Shown here piece by piece: positions 15,053 to 23,632 of a stretch of 23,673 nucleotides of DNA. Positions within the stretch are counted from its first letter, which is position 1. Each line of letters opens with the position of its first letter. The translations under genes were made by a program, and so were the position numbers. Under the pieces are notes generated by a model, which did not search any database, was not told the DNA's origin, and worked only from the letters and a program-made list of their open reading frames with translations. The stretch lies in contig JANWIU010000157.1 of assembly GCA_025449725.1 (NCBI GenBank), positions 1 through 23,673 of the forward strand, written 5' to 3'. This stretch comes from Pseudobdellovibrio sp. (GTDB lineage: Bacteria > Bdellovibrionota > Bdellovibrionia > Bdellovibrionales > Bdellovibrionaceae).

Positions 15053-16005
15053 TAACTGCCTTCTAAAACAAAGTCTTCAGGCGCAGCGACTATTTCGTAT
15101 CCACCGGAATTATGAAAAACCCGGAATAAATAAGAGTAATACTCAACGTTAGATGTGACGGAGTTTCGGCTGACTAATATAATAAGCCCGATATTTTCAT
15201 CTCGCCCGTGTGCCATTCCGTCACTGTCTGAATAGGGCTCTAGTGGAATTGTCGGAAATTGATTTACATAAAAACTATAGCTGTCCTGCCCGTTGCACAC
15301 GGAATTCGGCACAGCATCCTTCGTTAAATCAATTAATGCGCGATTTGCCAGTGGAGGATCGTAACTGAATTCATCGTTTGGATCGGTACCTAAAATAATT
15401 TCTTGTTCGTTCGTTAGTACATCTCTGTCAGAAGAGATATCAGCATCTTCGGAACTTACTGAAGTTCCTCTTAGAACCTCTAATAGATCAGGAACAAAAT
15501 CCATCTTGGTACTGCCATCGATATTAAGGCCTTTAGGCCCACCATTACCGGTAAAGGCAGCTAAATCACACTCGGAAATTCCGCCATAAAAGAATTTTTT
15601 TGTAGGATCACAAGAACCGGCTGATGGTGCGCAGTTTGAGCCCACTCCGCGTCTGTAACAAATTGAATCCAGAATCCCACTTGATCTTCGGTTCGTTGAA
15701 CTGAATAAAGCCGAGGCGCCTGTCTCAAGAGAATCTTCAAGGCCGTCAACATCCGTATCCGGAACAAGTCGGTGCTCCATCGGCTTAGCGGTTAAATTTA
15801 AAAAGTAAAGTTTCGTCTTAACATATTTCGAACCTGCAGTCTTAGAGACACAGAAGTTTCCTTTAATTCCGGTTGCGACAACCGGCTTACTCGGATTCTC
15901 AGATAAACTGACTTGCCCGCAATTTTGAAATGAAAACAGCAATGACATCCCAATCAGAACTGGAAATAAATATTTAATGTAAGAATTCATTTCCTTTTGA
16001 AACAT
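15049..16005 (-). CDS. FQNCGQ lipoprotein with calcium-type Asp repeats, no VWA domain
   Basis: A 318-residue lipoprotein, last of the four-gene operon. The signal sequence ends in FSFQNCGQ with Cys29 as the probable lipidated residue. Residues 83-212 hold thrombospondin type 3-like segments: DTDVDGLEDSLE (83-94), a degenerate LLEVLRGT copy (174-181) and EQEIILGTDPNDE (200-212). Between the first two lies SSGILDSIC (108-116) and a Cys-containing insert, as in the 604-residue lipoprotein upstream. The C-terminal 78 residues form a beta-rich domain that resembles those of both VWA lipoproteins. The ATG overlaps the preceding stop by one base (TAATG) and has GGAAG 8 bases upstream; an ATG five codons on is an alternative. 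It looks like one of the larger proteins with its VWA part removed. The function is unknown. Confidence 0.75.
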   Translation of the reverse strand: MFQKEMNSYIKYLFPVLIGMSLLFSFQNCGQVSLSENPSKPVVATGIKGNFCVSKTAGSKYVKTKLYFLNLTAKPMEHRLVPDTDVDGLEDSLETGASALFSSTNRRSSGILDSICYRRGVGSNCAPSAGSCDPTKKFFYGGISECDLAAFTGNGGPKGLNIDGSTKMDFVPDLLEVLRGTSVSSEDADISSDRDVLTNEQEIILGTDPNDEFSYDPPLANRALIDLTKDAVPNSVCNGQDSYSFYVNQFPTIPLEPYSDSDGMAHGRDENIGLIILVSRNSVTSNVEYYSYLFRVFHNSGGYEIVAAPEDFVLEGSY

Positions 16006-17249
16006 TATTTTTTCTTCCTTTTAGAAGACGCCTTTTTAGTTGTAACTGATGTTGAGTTAGCAGTCGCTGTGGCTGTCCCGGATGTCGGTGGAATGTTTGT
16101 ATCGATCCAGCCCTCGCAACCGCCCGGGCAAGCGCCCTGGCCTTCAGCTACACACTTCTCGCTTGTTTTGGCTTTTTTAGTGACGGGATCAAATTGACAA
16201 CAACACGGAACCGGTTCGCAATCACGTCTCACTTTTCCGAATGCTTTTACCCATGGGCAAGAGGCACCTTGTGACGGCTGGCTTGGAACAATAGGTGGAA
16301 TTTCAGGACATTGCCCTGATGTTCCGACATTAACCATTGTGACCGGTGTGGAATCCTGTGCACCCTGCGGACAAAACCCATTTTCGCCTCTGGCGACCGG
16401 ACTGCCGTTCATAACACAAGGGCATGATCCGTTCACGCGTTGAACGGGTGCACCTGAAGATGTAATACATTGAGGAAAGCCGCCGCCTGGCAACTCGTCG
16501 ACTGCGTTACCGTGATAATCTACTGCACGCGGGCACTTTTCAGCATTAGAACAAACGGGATAATAATCTTTTGTATTTAAAAAAGTTGGATCTGCGGGGC
16601 TGGGCGGAACTCCTAAGCCCGGAAACCCGGGATTACCCGGGAATGTGCCAGGACAAACAGGAATCTGCGTTCTACAAGCTACATTTTCTCCGGCTGCTAA
16701 ACAGACACGCGGCCCTCCGCATGTGCCATAAAATATCCCGCCGGAATAAGGTTCATCTGAACAACGGTTACGACAATCGCCGGTGCAACTGCCACTGCCA
16801 TCTGATAAAATTTCGCAGCCTTTTTCAATGGTATCAACGTTCGCTGTCTTTAACTCCGGTACGCAAAGCTTACAAACCTCATCACAGACCGGTTGCGAAA
16901 AAATATCACACATAGAATTCCGGTCAATACCGGTTTCGCCGCCTGCATTTGGGTTAAATCCGGGCTTCCAAGACTGACAATTAAGCGGAAGGGGCCCTGT
17001 CTGTGGATTTCTTCTTTCTGTCTGGATAATCTTGATATACTGACAGGTAAAAGGATTTCCCGTAGAAGATCCCGTTGGATTATCCGGCGTGATTTCTTCT
17101 TTATTTTTTACAACTAATCGAATACAGGCATGGTTTTCCGACGGCACACAACCTAAGTGAATTCCTTCAAGGCTAATACACTTTTGGCTGGACTGTGCCA
17201 GCGTAATTTCACTACCAAATAAAAAGAAAAATAATATTAAAATTCTCAC
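16005..17249 (-). CDS. Secreted cysteine-rich protein with a lysine-rich tail
   Basis: A 414-residue exported protein I cannot assign to a family. MRILILFFFLFGSEITLAQ is a signal peptide without a lipobox cysteine. About 32 cysteines follow, in clusters such as VCDEVCKLC, SCTGDCRNRC and PCCCQ, suggesting many disulfides or metal sites. Gly and Pro are abundant, including a short collagen-like stretch FPGNPGFPGLG near residue 210. The last 30 residues are Thr/Ser/Ala rich and end in KKASSKRKKK, a basic tail that could bind nucleic acid, LPS or peptidoglycan. The GTG start directly abuts the stop of the VWA lipoprotein upstream, and its own stop overlaps the next ATG, so it is made together with the three lipoproteins. 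It is the only non-lipoprotein of the operon and is probably their secreted partner. Confidence 0.7.
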   Translation of the reverse strand: MRILILFFFLFGSEITLAQSSQKCISLEGIHLGCVPSENHACIRLVVKNKEEITPDNPTGSSTGNPFTCQYIKIIQTERRNPQTGPLPLNCQSWKPGFNPNAGGETGIDRNSMCDIFSQPVCDEVCKLCVPELKTANVDTIEKGCEILSDGSGSCTGDCRNRCSDEPYSGGIFYGTCGGPRVCLAAGENVACRTQIPVCPGTFPGNPGFPGLGVPPSPADPTFLNTKDYYPVCSNAEKCPRAVDYHGNAVDELPGGGFPQCITSSGAPVQRVNGSCPCVMNGSPVARGENGFCPQGAQDSTPVTMVNVGTSGQCPEIPPIVPSQPSQGASCPWVKAFGKVRRDCEPVPCCCQFDPVTKKAKTSEKCVAEGQGACPGGCEGWIDTNIPPTSGTATATANSTSVTTKKASSKRKKK

Positions 17250-19064
17250 TTAAAATTCTCCAACCAACACGATGTCGTCATTGTTTAAGGATATTTTATT
17301 AAACTTACCCTGGCTATTAATAATTAACTTGGCGGAATAAAGCTTTCTTTTGGCATTGAGCTCGCCTGAGGGTTCCGCTACAAATGTAATGTAGACTTCA
17401 TTAGTATCCTTCTCAGGCACTAGTGAGATATTATTTATTTTAAGCTGTAAACTCACGCCTGAAAATACACACTGGGCTGATTGTGGAGCCACAACTTCTT
17501 GTACATCAAGGGAAGTTACATGATCTCTATACATATTCTGTGGGCTAAATGGATCCGATCCGCGGTAGAGCTCAGTGATATTTCCTACTGAGTCGTCATC
17601 ATCGTCTAAAGCATAATCTGTCATAAACGGATTGGTACCCCGTAAGAACTCAAAATAATCAACAATCCCGTCATTATCGGAATCATATCCAGTCAGCACT
17701 TTTCCGGGAAGGACTGTTTGTAATTTTGCTTTATCACATTGATTTAGGTTGAAACCTACTTTTGTATTCGCACAGGTAGGCGTACTGGTGATGGAGCAAT
17801 TTTGATCGGCTAAATACTTATGACAAATACTGTCTAAAATTCCGGAAGAGCGAGGATTATTCTTGTTGTAACCAAGACTAACGAGACTATCTTCTAAAAT
17901 ATCTGTTAAGCCATCACCGTCGGTATCCAATAATACTTTGTCTCCTGCAGGAATTGCATTTGCGTTAATCACCATAGGACTTGTGAACGTGTAGTTAACT
18001 AAGGCCTGAGTTCCAAGCGCTTCAGTCAACTGAGTCGCCAAGCTGCTAAGGTCAGTCAATGCCGTAGTTGTTGTTTGTGATCCGTCTGATCGAGCTAACT
18101 TATTCAAACTTAAACTGGCCCTTGGGAAATCGCTTTCCGCTACAGGTGTACCTGCTTTTTCATAAAATATCGGCTTCAAATTAAAACCATAGCCGTTCGC
18201 TTTCAAACTATTCGTCAGCATTTGCAACTTAGGTACGTAAGAATTGTCAGTGATATAGTCGTAAATACAATCTTCATTATTGCACGCCTGAATAGCTGCA
18301 CGGCAAGATTGACCTACCGGACTTGTGTTTGGCCCGCAGATTCCCTCAATATTTAACTGACCTGACGAAGTCTTTTCATTGGGCTTACCGTCAGTGATAA
18401 AAAATATCTGGTAAAAAGGCCTAGAGGCGCCGGAAAGTAAAACTTCAGCATCGATATTTTCATTTAAACAATCAATTGCACTTAAATAGGATGTTGTACC
18501 CATTGTAAATGGTGAATTGAAAGCACAAACCGCCCCACTCTTTCTGTAATCATTAGTCTGAACGTTTTTAAGTTCTCCTAAGCGATTTAAGAAAGTTTGT
18601 TTGCTACTAGTTGCAGAATTGGCGCAGGTGACGCCAGCCCCACCTAAAAGCTTTTGTGTAGAAAATCCGATGACAGAAAATCTTAAGTTCGGATTTGTAT
18701 CTGCAACTTGCGACACAAAGGCAGAAATTCCTTCTAACCTTTTTGCTCTACTGGTGTTACCTGGCCCCAGCAGATGATCACTCGCTTGGCTAAGAGCCAA
18801 GTGATAGCGGTAGCTTGAACCACCACAACTTTCCTGCACAAAGCCACCGAGATTAGACAACGACATATCAACGATAAAAACATAAGTTACCGGAACACTG
18901 ATGGCCGGCCCTTCTACCGGGCAAATCAGAAATTCAGGTTTATCTTTGGGAATAGAAAGTGGCTCAACCAACAACGGAGCATCGCTAACGCTGACCTGGC
19001 CGCAGTTTTGAAATGTGACTAACAACAGAACCATAAAAAGCATTAAAAAATTTATTTTCTTCAC
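17250..19064 (-). CDS. VWA-domain lipoprotein with calcium-type Asp repeats (604 aa)
   Basis: A lipoprotein whose signal peptide ends in VTFQNCGQ (Cys21). Residues about 57-230 are a von Willebrand factor A domain: the MIDAS motif DMSLS (66-70) after a hydrophobic strand, a GTTS segment (189-192) and ITDGKP (223-228), together a metal-ion site for ligand binding. Residues 380-512 hold thrombospondin type 3-like repeats, DTDGDGLTDILE (380-391), DSDNDGIVDYFEF (461-473) and DDDDSVGNITELYRGSDP, with SSGILDSIC and a Cys-rich insert between the first two. The last 75 residues form a beta-rich domain. I chose GTG at 19064 over ATG at 19076: it has GGAG at 19071-19074 six bases away, overlaps the upstream stop as GTGA, and yields a normal MKKINFL signal peptide. 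Outer-membrane display is plausible. Confidence 0.8.
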   Translation of the reverse strand: MKKINFLMLFMVLLLVTFQNCGQVSVSDAPLLVEPLSIPKDKPEFLICPVEGPAISVPVTYVFIVDMSLSNLGGFVQESCGGSSYRYHLALSQASDHLLGPGNTSRAKRLEGISAFVSQVADTNPNLRFSVIGFSTQKLLGGAGVTCANSATSSKQTFLNRLGELKNVQTNDYRKSGAVCAFNSPFTMGTTSYLSAIDCLNENIDAEVLLSGASRPFYQIFFITDGKPNEKTSSGQLNIEGICGPNTSPVGQSCRAAIQACNNEDCIYDYITDNSYVPKLQMLTNSLKANGYGFNLKPIFYEKAGTPVAESDFPRASLSLNKLARSDGSQTTTTALTDLSSLATQLTEALGTQALVNYTFTSPMVINANAIPAGDKVLLDTDGDGLTDILEDSLVSLGYNKNNPRSSGILDSICHKYLADQNCSITSTPTCANTKVGFNLNQCDKAKLQTVLPGKVLTGYDSDNDGIVDYFEFLRGTNPFMTDYALDDDDDSVGNITELYRGSDPFSPQNMYRDHVTSLDVQEVVAPQSAQCVFSGVSLQLKINNISLVPEKDTNEVYITFVAEPSGELNAKRKLYSAKLIINSQGKFNKISLNNDDIVLVGEF

Positions 19065-21226
19065 TGGCTGCTCCATTGCGGATCCGGAACCAAATGATAA
19101 TCCATAAGCTCCAGGTCAAAATCGATTATAAGAGGCTGGCCAAAAGGTGCCTCAATGCGCCTATGTATCCAGTAAAAATCTTTCGGGTTCTGTGAATTTT
19201 CAACTTTAGCAATAACATAAACATAGTTGTTACCCGCTTCGTGAGGAGAAGCGGTAATTGAAAATGGCCATTTGGTTTGCGCATTCTTGGTAAGAGACTT
19301 ATACATGTTATTAACCACGGTAACCGGCTGAGTATATACCAACGGAAGCGAATGCAACTGAATACTATATCCACTGACCATTATAGTATCGCCTTGCGCG
19401 TTTACCACTTCTTTCATACCGGCAGGCCTTACACCCACTTGACTGAGATAATCACGGTTTACTGACATCGGATACGTTACTGTTAGCGGCAAGAGGCCAA
19501 GTTCAAAATTGCTATAATTACTTTTTCCGTCAAAATTCGAATCTTTGAATCTATCGTTTACCAGTGGATTATAGCCGAACAACACTTCTAATGAATCAGG
19601 CATGCCATCGTCATCAGTATCAAAATCTGTTTCTGATGTGCTGAGGGTCTTTTCTTCGCACTCATTTAAGCCGTCACCATCCACATCAACTTGTGGGTCG
19701 CAGGAAACTCTTACACAACCATGCATCTTAAAAGTAATCGAGTCTAAGCAAAATCCATTAGATCTCGCAACAGTTGGATCTGTGTTAGAAATTTCCGGCA
19801 CCTCATCAACGTCAAACAAGCCATCGGAATCACTGTCTGCAACCAATGCACCTGCAGAATTCACCCGACTTGTTAAGTTCGCTGCAACAATGTGTTTCAA
19901 CTGATAGCTGTCGCTGGAAGATAGCGAGGGGAACAAACTGAACGGAGCCGCTGACGACGAGTGAACAACAAATCTGAAGTTATTGGCAAACGCCTTGTTG
20001 GACCGGACCATCCAGTTAAAATCTTCTTTTAAATCAGATGCCATTGTTTTACGGGCTGGCAGGCTTGAATCAATTCGCACAAACGAGTGACGGAACTGAA
20101 TGCTTGGGTTCAAACTTAAAAATAAATTTTTAATATCACTTAATTTTCGGAAAATATTAAGGATTTCGTTGTCTTTTGCGTCTCCCCAATAGCGCTCAAT
20201 CCCGGTACTCAGCGCATCTCTTACACAGGCGGGATCTTCTGCTGTGCAAGTTGTTTCGTTCTGTAAAAGTGAAGTTGAACTTAAAATGTTTTTGCAAGTT
20301 TCATATGAGGAATCAAAGTTGTTGGTCGGGCCGTATACCATTTCATCTCGGTATCTGTCCGAAGCTGTCTCTTTGCAGGAATTCTGGATTGTATTGTTCT
20401 CCCAAACAATTTGCGCGGCTTTAACAACGTGGTCAATTCGGGGCTTAGGCACACCATCAGAAAGATAAACCACCTCGAATCGGGACTGAGATTTGGCAGG
20501 TCCTAATGCGATAATTTCCTGGTTTAGAACTTCCTTCATTTTTATTAAAGCCGGTGCAGGCACTGAGGTACCCATTAAGCTGGTGGATTGGCCCAACACC
20601 CAAGTCCATCCCGGTCTAGCAGCTTGCAAGGCCGTAGGAATAGCGCAATTTGTGCTCCCTGTAAAATAGCATTTCTGAACAACTTCCAGCTTATCTAACA
20701 ACACGAGTGCGGACTGATAATCCGTAAATCTGTTCGCTTCAGGAAACTTTGAATCAACGCCTTCAAACAATTTCTTCGCGCTGGGTCCTGAAAACGGAAC
20801 AATTAAAATTTTAAAACTATTAGCGCCAAAATCTTTACGCGCTGAAAGATCTTCATAGGTGGTCTGCAACCAATTCCGGACAACTTGGATTCGGTTTAAA
20901 TCATTGTCAACTCCGGAAGGAGAACTACAGGCATCAATAGCCCTGTCAGCAACCACTCCAAGCATATCCACTACAGAACTGGTACAGGTATCCCCGATCA
21001 TTGAAAAACTCATATCAATCATAATGGCAGCTCTGAAAAGAGTGCTCTCTGCAGTCGGAGCTTTTAAATATGTTGGCTTTGGAGGAGTAACATCCAGGAC
21101 TTGACCTTGTTTTGACATCATTGAATGCAAGGAAATTTGACCACAATTTTGAAATGGCACGAGAGCCATTGCAAAAAGAATGAAAAGTGAATATTTGGAT
21201 TTAATATTCGGTAATTTCAGATACAT
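19061..21226 (-). CDS. Large VWA-domain lipoprotein with calcium-type Asp repeats (721 aa)
   Basis: First gene of the operon. The signal peptide ends in VPFQNCGQ with Cys28. The VWA domain starts near residue 64 with the MIDAS motif DMSFS (71-75) and includes YLSDGVP (254-260); it is enlarged by insertions that contain several Cys pairs (for example 186/194 and 327/334). Residues 464-580 carry thrombospondin type 3-like repeats: DSDSDGLFDVDE (464-475), VDVDGDGLNECEE (513-525), DFDTDDDGMPDSLE (534-547) and DSNFDGKSNYSNFE (562-575). RSNGFCLDSI (488-497) matches the signature in the two smaller lipoproteins. Residues 617-713 form the shared C-terminal beta-rich domain. The ATG has GGGGA almost touching it, an unusually short spacing, and no better start is visible. 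It is probably an envelope-anchored, metal-dependent binding protein; the ligand is unknown. Confidence 0.82.
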   Translation of the reverse strand: MYLKLPNIKSKYSLFILFAMALVPFQNCGQISLHSMMSKQGQVLDVTPPKPTYLKAPTAESTLFRAAIMIDMSFSMIGDTCTSSVVDMLGVVADRAIDACSSPSGVDNDLNRIQVVRNWLQTTYEDLSARKDFGANSFKILIVPFSGPSAKKLFEGVDSKFPEANRFTDYQSALVLLDKLEVVQKCYFTGSTNCAIPTALQAARPGWTWVLGQSTSLMGTSVPAPALIKMKEVLNQEIIALGPAKSQSRFEVVYLSDGVPKPRIDHVVKAAQIVWENNTIQNSCKETASDRYRDEMVYGPTNNFDSSYETCKNILSSTSLLQNETTCTAEDPACVRDALSTGIERYWGDAKDNEILNIFRKLSDIKNLFLSLNPSIQFRHSFVRIDSSLPARKTMASDLKEDFNWMVRSNKAFANNFRFVVHSSSAAPFSLFPSLSSSDSYQLKHIVAANLTSRVNSAGALVADSDSDGLFDVDEVPEISNTDPTVARSNGFCLDSITFKMHGCVRVSCDPQVDVDGDGLNECEEKTLSTSETDFDTDDDGMPDSLEVLFGYNPLVNDRFKDSNFDGKSNYSNFELGLLPLTVTYPMSVNRDYLSQVGVRPAGMKEVVNAQGDTIMVSGYSIQLHSLPLVYTQPVTVVNNMYKSLTKNAQTKWPFSITASPHEAGNNYVYVIAKVENSQNPKDFYWIHRRIEAPFGQPLIIDFDLELMDYHLVPDPQWSSQ

Positions 21227-21303
21227 TCCCCGCAGTTAGATTCCCTAACTACTCATCGGAAAAATGGCGAAATTCCTAGAGGGGTTTTTTTCATTTTGAT
21301 CCA

Positions 21304-21333
21304 ATTACAATAGCTTCAAGGAAGCTGTTTCAA
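21304..21333 (-). promoter_or_regulatory. Candidate promoter with an internal dyad for the VWA lipoprotein operon
   Basis: On the minus strand: TTGAAA (-35, 21328-21333), an 18-base spacer and TGTAAT (-10, 21304-21309). The spacer contains a perfect 6-base inverted repeat, AGCTTC-AAG-GAAGCT (21312-21326), which could be an operator for a dimeric regulator. The leader would be about 70 bases. The 141-base gap after the ribonucleotide reductase gene holds no convincing terminator, so some read-through is possible. Confidence 0.5.
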
Positions 21334-21367
21334 AGTGAGAAAATTTTAGGATTTTTCAGCCTCTCAA

Positions 21368-23632
21368 CTAGCTTGAACAGGCCGTCGTTGTTCCGCAATT
21401 TGTACAACGATAACAGCCCGATTCCAGGATTGTGGGATACCCACACTCGGTGCAGGCCGGATGATTTGCCGCTTCGATTTTCTTTTGAGTTAAATTCGCG
21501 GTACTTAATGGCTGTACAAATTTACTTCCATCCCGATAAATCGCAACGGCTTTTAAACCCAACTTCCATGCCTGAATGTAAGTTTCACTCACATCCTGAA
21601 CGCTGCTGGATGCAGGCAAGTTTACCGTTTTAGAAATGGCACCGCTGATAAAAGGTTGAACGGCAGCCATCATTTTTAAATGCGCTGCCGGCGACAATGC
21701 TAAATCACCCGTGGCGCAGGCAAAAATTGCACGGTGTTCTGCTTTAATATCGGATTTTAAAACCGAACCGGTTTCTTCAATTTGAATGAGAATTCGTTCG
21801 ATATCTTTTGGCAGATATTTTAAATTCTCAAGTGCAATTGGAACTGATTGATTAACAATTTTTAAGTACCCACCGCCGGAAAGTTTTTTATTTTTTATAA
21901 GCGAAAAATCCGGTTCGATACCGGTGGTGTCACAGTCCATGATCAACCCGATTGTTCCGGTAGGAGCAATCACTGTTGCCTGAGCATTTCGGTAACCGTA
22001 ACGCTGACCTAAATTGACTACTGACTTCCAGGTGTCGGTTGCCAACTTACGATAGGAATCAGGAAGCATGGACCAATCAATGTCATTTACCGCTTTCTGA
22101 TGCTTTCGCATAACCTTAGTCATCGAAGTTTTATTCTTTTTGTATCCGCTGAAAGCACCTATTTCTTTTGCCATTTGCGAGCTGGTTTCATAGGCCACAC
22201 CGGTCATAATTGAAGTTAGAAACCCCGCCCAGGCGCGCGCCTCTTCAGAATCGTAAGGGATTCCTTTTCGCATAAAGAATGAACCTAGATTCGCAAAACC
22301 CAAGCCCAGTGGTCTGAAGTCATGTGAGTTCTCGGCAATTTTCTTTGTTGGATAGCTGGAGTGATCAATTAGACACTCTTGCGCGATGAAAATTACCCGC
22401 ACGCAGTGAACGAATTCTTCAAGTAAAAAACTTTGTTTATTGTCTAAAAATTTAACTAAGTTTAGCGATGCCAGATTGCAGGCGGAATCGTCCAAAAACA
22501 TATATTCAGAACACGGATTGCTGGCATTAATTTTATCTGTAGTTGCACAAGTGTGAAACCGGTTAATATTGTCATCAAACTGCAACCCCGGGTCTGCGCA
22601 TTCCCATGCAGCCTGGCAGATTTCCTGCCATAGTTTGTCTGCAGGAATTTCCTTGTAAACACCGGCATCGTGACGGTTGCGAAGCTTCCATACTTTATTT
22701 TGACCCAACAAATTCATAAAGCGATCGGGAACCCGAACAGAGTTATTTGCGTTTTGACCCGAAATACTTTTATAAGTCTCCCCGTCCAAGTCAGCAGAAT
22801 ATCCGGCAGAAATCAGAGCTTGTGCTTTTTTTTCTTCTTTGGCTTTCCAACTGATGAACTCTTCAATTTCCGGATGGTCCAAATCGACAGAAACCATTTT
22901 AGCTGCACGTCTGGTTGTGCCACCGGATTTAATTGCACCGGCTGCTTTATCAAGAACTTCCAAAAATGAAAGAAGCCCCGAGCTATGGCCACCCGAAGAA
23001 AGCATTTCGTTTTTTCCGCGAAGTTTTGAAAAATTTGAACCTGAACCTGATCCGTATTTGAACAATTTAGCCTCAGATTTAACAAGGTCAAAAATAGATT
23101 CAAGGTTATCTTCTATCGATTGGATGAAACAGGCTGAAGTCTGCGGGTGCAAATAGGCATCCCGAACAGAAACCACTTCTTTTAATTTCTTACTCCAATA
23201 AAAATGTTCACTGGCAGAAGAAAGGCCATAGGCTTCTTTAAGCCCCAGGTTGAACCATACAGGAGAATTAAACGCCGCCTTCTGTGACAGTAAAATATAT
23301 TTTATCTCTTCACAAAAATTTTGAACGTCCTTTGGGCCCGAAAACAGACCGGAGCTTTTAGCCGCTGTATTCATTCCCTTAGTAATTCGATCTACCAACG
23401 CAAAAATAGAGCTTTCTGACTTGACGGTTTTTCGAAAATATTTACTGGCTGCAATATCAATTGCCGTTGCAGACCAATCTTTTGGCGCCTTTACATTTTT
23501 CATCGCAAAATAAATCTGTTGGTCGACACCTTTGATCTCACTATCGTGCGATTTCGAAGAAAAATACTTTTCAGCTTTTTCATTTTTAGTGACAAATTTG
23601 TTTGTAACGAAACTGGTTCGGCTTTTTTTCAC
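21368..23632 (-). CDS. nrdJ: Class II (B12-dependent) ribonucleotide reductase
   Basis: A 754-residue adenosylcobalamin-dependent ribonucleotide reductase, which converts ribonucleotides to deoxyribonucleotides without an oxygen-requiring radical subunit. Active-site features: Cys168 (QTSACFIQS) and Cys385 (SACNLASLN) as the redox pair, the thiyl Cys374 in NPCSE (372-376), KYGSGSGSNFSKLRG (192-206), and the PTGTIG loop near 564. The C-terminal tail (about 727-753) carries two CxxC pairs, ECG/CYRCTNC type, as in NrdJ enzymes, for a zinc site and reduction of the active site. No N-terminal ATP-cone is seen, so overall activity may lack dATP inhibition. The start is GTG with GAGG 10 bases upstream; no in-frame ATG with a better site is visible. 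Nothing links it in function to the lipoprotein operon downstream. Confidence 0.93.
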   Translation of the reverse strand: MKKSRTSFVTNKFVTKNEKAEKYFSSKSHDSEIKGVDQQIYFAMKNVKAPKDWSATAIDIAASKYFRKTVKSESSIFALVDRITKGMNTAAKSSGLFSGPKDVQNFCEEIKYILLSQKAAFNSPVWFNLGLKEAYGLSSASEHFYWSKKLKEVVSVRDAYLHPQTSACFIQSIEDNLESIFDLVKSEAKLFKYGSGSGSNFSKLRGKNEMLSSGGHSSGLLSFLEVLDKAAGAIKSGGTTRRAAKMVSVDLDHPEIEEFISWKAKEEKKAQALISAGYSADLDGETYKSISGQNANNSVRVPDRFMNLLGQNKVWKLRNRHDAGVYKEIPADKLWQEICQAAWECADPGLQFDDNINRFHTCATTDKINASNPCSEYMFLDDSACNLASLNLVKFLDNKQSFLLEEFVHCVRVIFIAQECLIDHSSYPTKKIAENSHDFRPLGLGFANLGSFFMRKGIPYDSEEARAWAGFLTSIMTGVAYETSSQMAKEIGAFSGYKKNKTSMTKVMRKHQKAVNDIDWSMLPDSYRKLATDTWKSVVNLGQRYGYRNAQATVIAPTGTIGLIMDCDTTGIEPDFSLIKNKKLSGGGYLKIVNQSVPIALENLKYLPKDIERILIQIEETGSVLKSDIKAEHRAIFACATGDLALSPAAHLKMMAAVQPFISGAISKTVNLPASSSVQDVSETYIQAWKLGLKAVAIYRDGSKFVQPLSTANLTQKKIEAANHPACTECGYPTILESGCYRCTNCGTTTACSS

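Noticed and set aside
19601..19690. Asp-codon rich repeats as a DNA-level tandem repeat.
   Set aside because: The regularity is at the protein level (calcium-type Asp loops); the codons vary and there is no exact DNA unit.
21240..21300. The plus-strand AGGGG followed by seven Ts near 21277-21290 as a terminator.
   Set aside because: No stable stem precedes the T-run, and no plus-strand gene ends nearby.
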